From positions 124,001-188,000 of the forward strand of contig CANFSP010000003.1 in the NCBI GenBank assembly GCA_947449765.1: 64,000 nucleotides of DNA, in the 5' to 3' direction. This DNA comes from Actinomycetota bacterium (lineage in GTDB: Bacteria > Actinomycetota > Actinomycetes > Actinomycetales > Microbacteriaceae). The notes under the pieces were generated by a model. That model saw only the letters and a program-made list of their open reading frames with translations, was not told where the DNA came from and did no database searches. This document shows positions 8,203 through 15,550 of this stretch, one piece after another. Every line of letters starts with the position of its first letter. Positions within the stretch are counted from its first letter, which is position 1. The position numbers were made by a program, and so were the translations under genes.

Positions 8203-9384
8203 TTATGCGCCAACCACGTTGATGACGGGCAAGCGATCGAGCGCGAGGCTCGAGTTGTTTATCTTGCGCACGGGCGTTCCGAGTTCGAAACTCTTCACAT
8301 TGCGGATGAGGGCTTCAAGAACTGCGGTGATCTGCATTCTCGCGAGACCCTGACCGGCACAGGTGTGTACCCCGTATCCGAACGAGAGGTGGTCAAAGGG
8401 ATTGCGCTCAATCGTGAACGTGTCGGGGTCGTCGTAGTGACGCGGGTCGCGATTGCCAGCGCCGAACAAAATCGCGACGTGGGATCCAGCGGGGATGACC
8501 GTACCATCGATCTCGACGTCCTTTGTGGTGCGACGTCCCTGGGCAACCATGAGTGAGTTCACGCGGAGTGTTTCATTAATGGTCGCGACAATCATGTCGG
8601 GGTTATCGCGCAACATTGCGTATTGATCGGGGTTCTCCCCGAGCATCTGTATCGCGTTCGCAATGGTGGCAACCGTCGTGTCGAGTCCGGCCGCGACGTA
8701 CTGGTGGATGATGTGCGGTGGCGCATCCTCGGGAATTTCCCCGCGCTTTGCTGCTTCAAAGATTGCGTGACCGATGCTGCCCGGCTCGAGCTTGTCTTGT
8801 GTGATCTGCGAACACCAGCCGTAGAGTTCACCGGCGACGGGGAAGTTCATTCCGGTGCGGGCGTTCATCGGGCCAAGCACGTTGAATGCGGCGGCACCCC
8901 AGTTGAGAATGTTCTCCCTGACGTATTGGTCTCGCACGCCAATAAGGTCAACAACGATGTTGAGTGGAAGAACACACGCAACGTCTTCAACGGCATCGAA
9001 TGAACCCTTGGCGACCAGCTCTCTAAAAATACGGTCGGCCAGTTCGCTCGCGGTGTCCTTGAGTGAGCGAAGCGCCTTGGGAGTCAAGTTCTCGGTGAGG
9101 GCTGTACGCAACTGAGTGTGCATAGGCGGGTCGCTCGCGAGCGTGGTTCCCTGAAGAGCGTCGTTGACGCCGTCATTGAAACCAATAGCCTTGACCGACG
9201 AGAAAGTTTCCCAATCGTTGAGGGCCTCTTTGATGACGTCGTATCTGGTCAAACACCAGACGTCGCTCTGAGTCAGGCGAACGACGGCCGCTTGCTCCCG
9301 AAGCTTCGCATAGGTGGGATAGGGGTTGCTCAGGTTTTCGTCCGACCAGAGATCAATGTCGGACTCGGCGACTGCCTGTGCCAT
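8203..9384 (-). CDS. Cytochrome P450
   Basis: A soluble 393-residue bacterial P450 that would activate oxygen for hydroxylation of a hydrophobic substrate. All core motifs are present: I-helix AAGLDTT (oxygen activation), INETLR (the ExxR of helix K), and the heme loop FGYGVHTCAGQ with the cysteine ligand at about residue 342. No ferredoxin or ferredoxin reductase gene lies nearby, so electrons must come from partners elsewhere. The ATG chosen is preceded by GAGG at eight bases; a TTG five codons earlier is less likely. Its promoter carries a TTGACA-TGTAAAGT element that is repeated upstream of the phosphotriesterase operon, which suggests shared GntR control. Confidence 0.95.
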   Translation of the reverse strand: MAQAVAESDIDLWSDENLSNPYPTYAKLREQAAVVRLTQSDVWCLTRYDVIKEALNDWETFSSVKAIGFNDGVNDALQGTTLASDPPMHTQLRTALTENLTPKALRSLKDTASELADRIFRELVAKGSFDAVEDVACVLPLNIVVDLIGVRDQYVRENILNWGAAAFNVLGPMNARTGMNFPVAGELYGWCSQITQDKLEPGSIGHAIFEAAKRGEIPEDAPPHIIHQYVAAGLDTTVATIANAIQMLGENPDQYAMLRDNPDMIVATINETLRVNSLMVAQGRRTTKDVEIDGTVIPAGSHVAILFGAGNRDPRHYDDPDTFTIERNPFDHLSFGYGVHTCAGQGLARMQITAVLEALIRNVKSFELGTPVRKINNSSLALDRLPVINVVGA

Positions 9385-9470
9385 GGTGATACCTCGCAAT
9401 TGTGGGTGCGAGGCGAAAGTGTTTGCATCCTCGCAAAACGGTTGGGTGAGCGCGTACCAGACGCGAACAC

Positions 9471-9493
9471 GTTTACTTTACAGATTGTCAACT
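9471..9493 (-). promoter_or_regulatory. Promoter/operator box shared with the phosphotriesterase operon (copy 1)
   Basis: On the minus strand this reads TTGACA, three variable bases, TGTAAAGT, a purine, then AAC. The second copy at 10348-10370 matches at 19 of 23 positions. TTGACA is a perfect -35 sequence, and the conserved part runs on into the spacer, which a -35 alone would not explain. It lies upstream of the P450 gene. The GntR regulator encoded next to it is the natural candidate binder. Confidence 0.55.
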
Positions 9494-9573
9494 AAACGCA
9501 CAAGGGGTTGTTCGAAGGTGAGGCCGGAAGTGACGTAGATAATGGAGGCAAGGGTGGAAGCAGGAGGACGTTG

Positions 9574-10317
9574 ATGGCTCAGGTTGAGATAGACCCAACC
9601 CTGGGGGTCCCGCTATATCGCCAGATCATGAACATCCTCCGGGCAGAAATTGCGACCGGCAAAGTTGACGCAGGCGAACCCATGACTGAAGCGAAACTCG
9701 AGGCGCGTTTCGGGGTGAGTCTGGCTCCGATCAAGCAGGCACTCAAAGAGCTCACGCGTGAAGGTGTGGTCGTGCGCAAACAGGGTAAGGGCACTTTTCC
9801 GGCACCCCAGTCTGCCGTCGACCGGCCGGCCGATTTGAAAACAGGCGATCTCTATCGATACCTTGCCGACCGTGGCCTAAAACCCACCTCGACCGTACGG
9901 GATATTGAGCGCGTGGTTCCGCCAGCCTCGATTCGATCCCGCTTGGGCCTAGGTGAGCGGGTTGCGGTGCTGCACTTTACGCGCCTGATCACGGTCGGTA
10001 ACCAGCCTTTTGCCGAAAATGACGTCTACGTTGTGGCGTCACCCACCTTTTCACCTTCGGTTGACGAGCTGAAGGACGGCGGCTCCGCACTTGCGTTGCT
10101 TGAGCAGCGTGAAGGAGTCGTCCTCGATCATGCCGAGCATGAAGCCTGGGCCACCTCGGCAAGCGCTCAACAGGCGGCTGCACTTGGTGTTGATCGGGAT
10201 AGTCCACTCTTAGTTATCGACACCGTCTTCTATGCGAGAGGCGGGTCCGCGGTGGGCTGGCGCCGAGCTATCCACCGTCCTGAAGAGTTTAAGTTTCACT
10301 TCATCACACGGGATTGA
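9574..10317 (+). CDS. GntR-family regulator with UTRA ligand domain (HutC subfamily)
   Basis: A 247-residue regulator. Residues about 8-75 form the GntR winged helix (GVPLYRQIMNILRAEIATGK, then EARFGVSLAPIKQALKELTREGVVVRKQGKGTF). Residues about 95-245 form a UTRA domain (RLGLGERVAVLHFTRLITVGNQPFAENDVYV), the small-molecule sensor of HutC-type regulators. The start is set by a perfect AGGAGG six bases before the ATG; an upstream in-frame start is disfavoured. It lies between the divergent P450 gene and the co-directional phosphotriesterase operon, whose promoters share a conserved element. It is therefore the likely switch for both, with a pathway metabolite as effector. Confidence 0.92.
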   Translation: MAQVEIDPTLGVPLYRQIMNILRAEIATGKVDAGEPMTEAKLEARFGVSLAPIKQALKELTREGVVVRKQGKGTFPAPQSAVDRPADLKTGDLYRYLADRGLKPTSTVRDIERVVPPASIRSRLGLGERVAVLHFTRLITVGNQPFAENDVYVVASPTFSPSVDELKDGGSALALLEQREGVVLDHAEHEAWATSASAQQAAALGVDRDSPLLVIDTVFYARGGSAVGWRRAIHRPEEFKFHFITRD

Positions 10318-10347
10318 GTGGTTTCTGAAAATACGTACTGTACAAAT

Positions 10348-10370
10348 ACTTGACATTGTGTAAAGTGAAC
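10348..10370 (+). promoter_or_regulatory. Promoter/operator box upstream of the phosphotriesterase operon (copy 2)
   Basis: This has the same pattern as copy 1: TTGACA, three bases, TGTAAAGT, a purine, AAC. It ends 49 bp before the start of the first phosphotriesterase-family gene. Both copies continue into a TTCG followed by CGCG a few bases further on. A clear consensus -10 is missing downstream (closest TTATTC), which fits a regulated promoter. Confidence 0.55.
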
Positions 10371-10419
10371 TTATTCGGTTCGCGCGTCGTTCGCGTGCGC
10401 CAACGAAAGGTTCACGTCA

Positions 10420-11418
10420 ATGGCAGACGCACACGCTCACCTCAGCGCCGCGGTGAACACGGTTCTCGGTACCGTGCCCGCGGATTCGCTTGGCGTTGTC
10501 GCTATTCATGAGGCGCTCCTCTCTGTTCTTCCCGGAGCGCAGTACGCATACGACATCACCCTCGACCAGGCTAAAATCTTTGACACACTCGCCAGCAAGC
10601 TGCGCGCATTCAAGGCGGCAGGTGGCGGCACGGTAGTCGACAACACCGGAATGTTTCATGGTCGCGACCTTCCTCTGCTGGAGTCACTTGCGCGCGCGAC
10701 CGGGGTAAACATCATCGCCTCCACGGGCATGGGACCGGAAGAAAACTTGGGTGGATATTTCCTCACCCCGCAGACGAACCCTCCGACCCCGTGGCCAGCT
10801 GACAAGTTCGCGGACCTGCTTGCGCAGGAGATCACCGACGGCATGGTGATTCCGCGTCTTGAACGTCGCGCTCCCGCAGGTCTCGTGATTACCGAAGCTG
10901 ACGCCCACGGCATCACACCGACGGAAGTTAGCCTCTTTCAGGGGTCCGCACGGGCGGCGTTGCGCACCGGGGTTGCCCTCTCGGTTCGCTGGGGCACGGA
11001 TGCTCACGCCGAACTCGCTCACGTGCTGGGTGAAGGTCTCGAGTCAAACCGGGTGATCGTTGCCAACCTCGACCGAGCAGACGCCGTTGCCGAGGGGGTA
11101 CCGGCAACCGTTGCAGCAAAGGGCGCCTATGTCGCTCTCGACCACGTCGGTCAGAACGACGGTTCCTACATTGATGATGCTGCGCGCGTTACTTTGGTGA
11201 CCGAGCTGATTGCGGCCGGTCACGCTGATCGCATCCTGCTTTCGAGCAACGCCATCGGCGTAGCTGCCGGGCTTACGCCGGTCACTCTGCCATATGAGTT
11301 CGTTCTCACCGAGTTTGTTCCTGCTCTGCGCGCCGCCGGCGTTTCCGACGCCGACGTGCAACAAATCCTCGTCGACAACCCCCGTGACGTTCTCACGGTT
11401 CGTGGTGGAAAGGCCTAA
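10420..11418 (+). CDS. Phosphotriesterase-family protein lacking metal ligands (probable pseudoenzyme)
   Basis: A 332-residue member of the phosphotriesterase (PTE) amidohydrolase family, recognised by VNTVLGTVP, GGGTVVDNTG and LVDNPRDVLT. The ligands of the binuclear metal centre are mostly gone. HxH is HEA (His30 kept, Ala32), the bridging Lys is Ile157, the next His is Arg190, the His of GHVD is Asn216, and the final Asp is Asn277. The reading frame is intact with no stop or frameshift, and the fold-defining segments are conserved, so it appears to be maintained. The next gene is an intact paralogue four bases away. A regulatory or structural partner of that enzyme, or a metal-independent activity, are the options; hydrolysis by the classic mechanism is unlikely. 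Confidence 0.85.
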   Translation: MADAHAHLSAAVNTVLGTVPADSLGVVAIHEALLSVLPGAQYAYDITLDQAKIFDTLASKLRAFKAAGGGTVVDNTGMFHGRDLPLLESLARATGVNIIASTGMGPEENLGGYFLTPQTNPPTPWPADKFADLLAQEITDGMVIPRLERRAPAGLVITEADAHGITPTEVSLFQGSARAALRTGVALSVRWGTDAHAELAHVLGEGLESNRVIVANLDRADAVAEGVPATVAAKGAYVALDHVGQNDGSYIDDAARVTLVTELIAAGHADRILLSSNAIGVAAGLTPVTLPYEFVLTEFVPALRAAGVSDADVQQILVDNPRDVLTVRGGKA

Positions 11419-11422
11419 GCAC

Positions 11423-12379
11423 ATGGGTAAGGTCAACACAGTTCTGGGCCCGGTCGCCACCGAGACATTGGGGCTCATCGCGTTCCACGAGCACATCGGC
11501 TACGGCATGCCCGGCAGCGAACTCGACTCGAAATGGTGGAAGACGCCGGAGCAAAAGTACGAAGAAACCGTGCCGAAGCTGCGCGCGTTTCACGAGTATG
11601 GCGGAGGCACCTTCGTGGACGCCACCGGTATTTGCAACGGACGTGACCTTGACTACTACAAGTCACTCTCGGCGAAGACGGGCGTACACATCGTGGCGAG
11701 CACTGGATTCGTCGGTGGCGACACTGCACTCGCACACTTTGCTCACGCGAGCGTTGAGTACCTTGCTGACCAGTTCATTCACGAAATCACCGTGGGTATC
11801 GGCAATAGTGGCGCCAAGGCCGGAATCATCAAGGTTGGTGTCAGTCGGGGCGGTCGAATGACCGATCTCGACAAGCGCATTTATCGTGCCGCAGCCCGTG
11901 CCGCCAAACTGACCGGCGTTGCGGTGATGACGCATCTCGCGATCGACGCAGAGCCCGCGATTGAGATTTTCGGCGAAGAGGGCTTGCCGCTTGACCGCGT
12001 GGTGTTTGGTCACGTAGACGATGGTGTAAATCACGACAAGTCGAAAGACACATGGATTGCTTCACTCGGTGGTCGCATCGGGTTCGACACCTTCGGCTAC
12101 GAGACCGAGCTACCGGATCCGCCCTTCTGGGCGCGTCCCCGCAAAGACCGTCTCGACCACTTCTTGCGGTTCATCGGAGAGCAAGGATACCTCGGCCAGG
12201 TCCTCGCCTCGGCTGACGCGAACTGCAGCCCGTTGGGATGGCCCGGGGTTAAGGGTCACACCGTGAACTACATCTTCGAAGATCTCATCCCGGATCTTCG
12301 AGCTGCCGGCATCGATGAGGCGACGATTACCACGATCTTCGTCGACAACCCCGCCGACTTCTTAACTCTGCACAACTAA
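11423..12379 (+). CDS. Phosphotriesterase-family metallohydrolase (possible lactonase or amidase)
   Basis: An intact 318-residue PTE-family enzyme with all metal ligands: FHEH (His22, His24), IIKVGVS (Lys137, carbamylated in the family), MTH (His171), GHVDD (His197) and SAD (Asp265). The family hydrolyses lactones, esters, phosphotriesters or amides using a binuclear metal site in a TIM barrel. In a catabolic cluster with oxygenases a lactone or ester intermediate is the natural guess, but sequence alone does not settle this. The ATG follows GGAAAGG and lies four bases after the stop of the degenerate paralogue, so they are co-transcribed. An upstream in-frame extension falls inside the previous gene and is rejected. 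Confidence 0.9.
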   Translation: MGKVNTVLGPVATETLGLIAFHEHIGYGMPGSELDSKWWKTPEQKYEETVPKLRAFHEYGGGTFVDATGICNGRDLDYYKSLSAKTGVHIVASTGFVGGDTALAHFAHASVEYLADQFIHEITVGIGNSGAKAGIIKVGVSRGGRMTDLDKRIYRAAARAAKLTGVAVMTHLAIDAEPAIEIFGEEGLPLDRVVFGHVDDGVNHDKSKDTWIASLGGRIGFDTFGYETELPDPPFWARPRKDRLDHFLRFIGEQGYLGQVLASADANCSPLGWPGVKGHTVNYIFEDLIPDLRAAGIDEATITTIFVDNPADFLTLHN

Positions 12380-12437
12380 TCAGAAACGAACACAACGTGG
12401 GGCTCGCGAGGGAGCGGGCGAACAAAAGGAGAAAATC

Positions 12438-13553
12438 ATGAACAAAGAGGAACTCGAGAACCTCAGCGTCGCCATCATCGGTGGCGGTTACGGCGGTGCC
12501 GCTGCTGCACTCGCCCTGACTCAGCTCGGCATCAAAGATGTCAAGGTCTACGAGCAGGCGCCGGGCATGACTGAGGTCGGTGCCGGTATCGGTTTGCGTC
12601 CCGAAACGGTTCAGTTCTTCCGCGACAACAACGCGTTTGACGCCATTGCCGCGGTGAGCTCACCGAGTGACCAGTTCCGCATCCTCGACCCGATGGGCGG
12701 CGAGATCTTCACCGAGGCATGGCCAGGAATCAACGACTTCCCCCAGCCGAACAAGACCCGCATGATTCACCGCGCCGACTTTATCGATGCGCTTCGTGGC
12801 GTGCTTCCGGATGGTGTGCTTGTGCTCGACCACAAGCTCGTTGATATCGTCGACAACGGCGACTCAGCAACGCTGACCTTCGAAAACGGCAACACCGTGA
12901 CCGCCGACGTTGTCATCGGCGCCGACGGCATTCGTTCACTCGTTCGCGCCAAGCTGTTCGGCAACGGTCAGCCGGTGTTCGCACGCACGCACGCCTACCG
13001 CGTTGTCATCGATGCCGACAAGGCTGAGGGCATGCTCACCGATGGTGACCTGCGTCTGTTCATGAACGACAAGGGCACGATGATCTACTTCCTGCCGTTG
13101 CTTCACCGCAACCAGGTCTCGTTCGACATCACCGTGCTCTCGGATGACGACGCGTGGGCTCCGGAGATCACCAAGGAGTACCTCATCGACAAGCTTGAGG
13201 GCTTCGATCCGCGCCTCATCGAAATCACCCGCAACCTTGACATGTCAAAGGTTGTCAGCCGCTCTGGCTACGACATCGACTCGGTCGACAACTGGCACAC
13301 CGACTCCGTTGCCATTCTCGGTGACGCTGCTCACTCGATGCTGTGGCACCAGGGGCAGGGAGCAAACACCGCGGTCATGGACGCCGGTGGACTTGCTGAG
13401 GCATTCATGGAAGCCGGTTCGGTCAAGGAGGCACTCGCTCTATTCCAGGCCAAGCGCAAGCCCATCACCGATGAGCTGCAGGCCGTCTCGCGTCAGTCGT
13501 GGAACCCGGACGAGGTCGACACCGCGTTCCCGGGAGCCCAGGGCGGACACTAA
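12438..13553 (+). CDS. FAD-dependent monooxygenase, salicylate hydroxylase / 6-hydroxynicotinate 3-monooxygenase type
   Basis: A 371-residue class A flavoprotein monooxygenase. Motifs: dinucleotide fold AIIGGGYGGAAAALAL near residues 13-28, VIGADGIRSLVR near 160, and GDAAHSMLWHQGQGANTAV near 295-313 for FAD. These enzymes hydroxylate, sometimes with decarboxylation, ring carboxylates or hydroxyls using NADH and oxygen. AAGGAG seven bases before the ATG is a strong ribosome binding site. It follows the two phosphotriesterase-family genes in the same direction, so it probably belongs to the GntR-controlled operon. Together with the large flavoprotein at the other end it gives the island two distinct ring hydroxylases. 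Confidence 0.9.
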   Translation: MNKEELENLSVAIIGGGYGGAAAALALTQLGIKDVKVYEQAPGMTEVGAGIGLRPETVQFFRDNNAFDAIAAVSSPSDQFRILDPMGGEIFTEAWPGINDFPQPNKTRMIHRADFIDALRGVLPDGVLVLDHKLVDIVDNGDSATLTFENGNTVTADVVIGADGIRSLVRAKLFGNGQPVFARTHAYRVVIDADKAEGMLTDGDLRLFMNDKGTMIYFLPLLHRNQVSFDITVLSDDDAWAPEITKEYLIDKLEGFDPRLIEITRNLDMSKVVSRSGYDIDSVDNWHTDSVAILGDAAHSMLWHQGQGANTAVMDAGGLAEAFMEAGSVKEALALFQAKRKPITDELQAVSRQSWNPDEVDTAFPGAQGGH

Positions 13554-13592
13554 TCCGTCAGCGGTCAACCGCCTAACACAAGGACAACAACG

Positions 13593-14510
13593 ATGCCGGT
13601 GCACCCTCAAATAGCTGCGTTTCTCGCTACCCTTCCCCCATCGGATGACAGTCCGGTGGACTACGTCGGGTGGCGGGCACACGGCGAGGAGGGCGTTCCG
13701 CCCGTTGCTGATCGCCTGCCCGTGCACGTCGTCGAAGATGTCACCGCACCGATATCTGTCGGCGGTGTGCCGGTGCGGATATACACCCCCTCCGACGCAG
13801 GCACTTTCGGTCTGCTTGTTTACTTTCACGGCGGAGCCTTCTTCTCCGGTTCGCTCGACACGCACGACGGCATCGCGCGGGCTCTCGCAAACGCCTCTGG
13901 ATACAAGGTCATCTCGGTCGGCTACCGCCTCGCACCTGAGCACGCTTATCCGGCAGGGCTCGAGGACTGCTATGCCGTTGTGCGCTGGGCCGCCGAAAAC
14001 GGCGACTCTTTGCGCTGGGATGGCGCGCGCCTCGCGCTCGCGGGAGATTCATCCGGAGCAAACTTTGTCGCCGCAGTGACGGCCAAGGCGCACGATGATG
14101 GCTTCGGTGCCATCACTCAGCAGGTTCTGCTCTACCCATCCGTCGATCTTGATTTTGACGTCGACCGCTATGCCTCGTTGCGCGAGAACGCAACGGGCAA
14201 AGGGCTCGAGACGATTGCGCTTAAGCCGCACAACTCGTTCTACATCAACAGTGGTGCTGATGCGGCAGACCCACTCGTGTCGCCCATCAGGCGTGCCGAC
14301 CTTTCTGGTCTTCCTGAGGCACTCATCATCACCGCCGAGTTCGATCCGCTGCGGGATGAGGGTGAGGCGTATGCCGCGAAGTTGGAGCAAGCCGGCGTGC
14401 CCGTAACGCTGCACCGTTATGAGGGTGCGACCCACGGGTTCGTTCAGTACTTCTCGTGGCTGCCCGAATACCAGGGCGTCTTCGCTGAGGTCGCGAACTT
14501 CCTGCGGTAA
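13593..14510 (+). CDS. Alpha/beta hydrolase fold-3 esterase (hormone-sensitive lipase family)
   Basis: A 305-residue HSL-family esterase. The oxyanion motif HGGAFF lies at about residue 84, the nucleophile elbow GDSSGAN near 150-156, and the acid and histidine of the triad come from AEFDPLRDEGEAYA and ATHGF in the last third. The family cleaves short acyl or aryl esters in the cytoplasm. It is the last gene of the plus-strand run beginning with the phosphotriesterase pair and ends back to back with the metallo-beta-lactamase-fold gene. AAGGA precedes the ATG. Expected role: hydrolysis of an ester or lactone formed during breakdown. Confidence 0.9.
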   Translation: MPVHPQIAAFLATLPPSDDSPVDYVGWRAHGEEGVPPVADRLPVHVVEDVTAPISVGGVPVRIYTPSDAGTFGLLVYFHGGAFFSGSLDTHDGIARALANASGYKVISVGYRLAPEHAYPAGLEDCYAVVRWAAENGDSLRWDGARLALAGDSSGANFVAAVTAKAHDDGFGAITQQVLLYPSVDLDFDVDRYASLRENATGKGLETIALKPHNSFYINSGADAADPLVSPIRRADLSGLPEALIITAEFDPLRDEGEAYAAKLEQAGVPVTLHRYEGATHGFVQYFSWLPEYQGVFAEVANFLR

Positions 14511-15449
14511 TTAGCGAGCTTCGAACCGTGCGCGGTAGCCGTGCAGGGTGGTGAAGAACGGCGACGGGTCAAGCGTCGGGTCGCCGGTGTAACCGAGTTC
14601 CGCGGCAACCGTGTCAAACGGGGAGTAAGGCGAGTCGGTCTCGACTAACCCTGCCTCGAGCGCGCGCGCGGCGGCAATCGAGATTTGCGTTTCGATGTCG
14701 ATGCTCTCGTTGATTGCGCGGGCCGCGGTCTCGGCGTCGAGTTCCACACCGTAGGGTTCACCAGCCGCGCTGCGGTAGGGGTGGCCGAGGAATAGCCGTT
14801 TGGGCTTCACCCGGTCACGAAGGTATTCGAGGCTCGAGCGGTACGCGGTTGGGTCTTCGTACCCGGGAAAACCGTTGGCGGCTCCGTGAATCTGTACCGC
14901 ATCGCCGGTGAAAACATCGTTCTGCCCATCAATAACGTAGGCCACAGAGCCGGCGGTGTGGCCAGGGATTGAGTGAACCGAAACCGTAACATCGCCGCCC
15001 AGCGAGATTGTTTCACCGCCGCGTACCAGCAGAGTTGGTTCGAATTCACCGGAGATGGCGATCTGAGTCACGTGACGCTCGTGCTCGATACCGTCGGGCT
15101 TGCCCAGATACTGCTGGCGAACAGACGCATAAAGATCAACGTGCGATTCGCGTGAGCGGAGCAGGTGCGCATCCGCCTCGTGCAACACAACCTGAGCCTT
15201 GCGGTCGGTTAGCTCCCAGAGGGCCATCGCACCTCCGAGATGGTCAATGTGACCGTGCGTGAGCAGAATCCACTTCACGTCTTCGATGCGCCGGCCGAGT
15301 GCCTCGAGTGCGGGCGCCATGCCTTCAGCTGGGGAGCTGGTGATGCCCGTGTCCACAATCGCGGGTTCGGGCGCATCGATGAAGTAGCTGTAGAGCCCAA
15401 AACGTCCCCACGGCGATACCAGGGGATGAACAGCGACAACCTCGGTCAT
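14511..15449 (-). CDS. Metallo-beta-lactamase-fold hydrolase
   Basis: A 312-residue MBL-fold protein with the zinc motif LTHGHIDHLGG near residues 63-73, a second-site HTAGSVAYV near 165 and FLGHPY near 228. Such proteins cleave thioesters, lactones or other acyl bonds; none of the beta-lactamase-specific features stand out. It is on the opposite strand to its neighbours and divergent from the CocE-type hydrolase, with which it shares a 100-bp promoter region. GAGGAG six bases before the ATG sets the start. A lactonase or thioesterase role in the island pathway is inference from context. Confidence 0.88.
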   Translation of the reverse strand: MTEVVAVHPLVSPWGRFGLYSYFIDAPEPAIVDTGITSSPAEGMAPALEALGRRIEDVKWILLTHGHIDHLGGAMALWELTDRKAQVVLHEADAHLLRSRESHVDLYASVRQQYLGKPDGIEHERHVTQIAISGEFEPTLLVRGGETISLGGDVTVSVHSIPGHTAGSVAYVIDGQNDVFTGDAVQIHGAANGFPGYEDPTAYRSSLEYLRDRVKPKRLFLGHPYRSAAGEPYGVELDAETAARAINESIDIETQISIAAARALEAGLVETDSPYSPFDTVAAELGYTGDPTLDPSPFFTTLHGYRARFEAR

Positions 15450-15470
15450 GACGTGCTCCTCACTCGATCC

Positions 15471-15499
15471 TTGCTAAATTCGGTGTTTATCATAATAAT
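15471..15499 (+). promoter_or_regulatory. Candidate promoter for the cocE / CoA-transferase / thiolase operon
   Basis: TTGCTA (15471-15476) and AATAAT (15494-15499) are separated by 17 bp, the best spacing for a housekeeping promoter. TAGCAA, the reverse complement of the -35 box, recurs at 15524-15529. The tract between is unusually AT-rich for this genome. It faces the CocE-type gene 51 bp away. Confidence 0.4.
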
Positions 15500-15550
15500 A
15501 TAAGAAACTCCTATTGCGCGGAATAGCAAGCCAGAAAGAGGTCATCCGTC

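Noticed and set aside
13561-13572. GCGGTCAACCGC mini-hairpin between flavoprotein and esterase genes
   Set aside because: Five-pair stem with a two-base loop and no T-run inside an apparent operon; probably chance.
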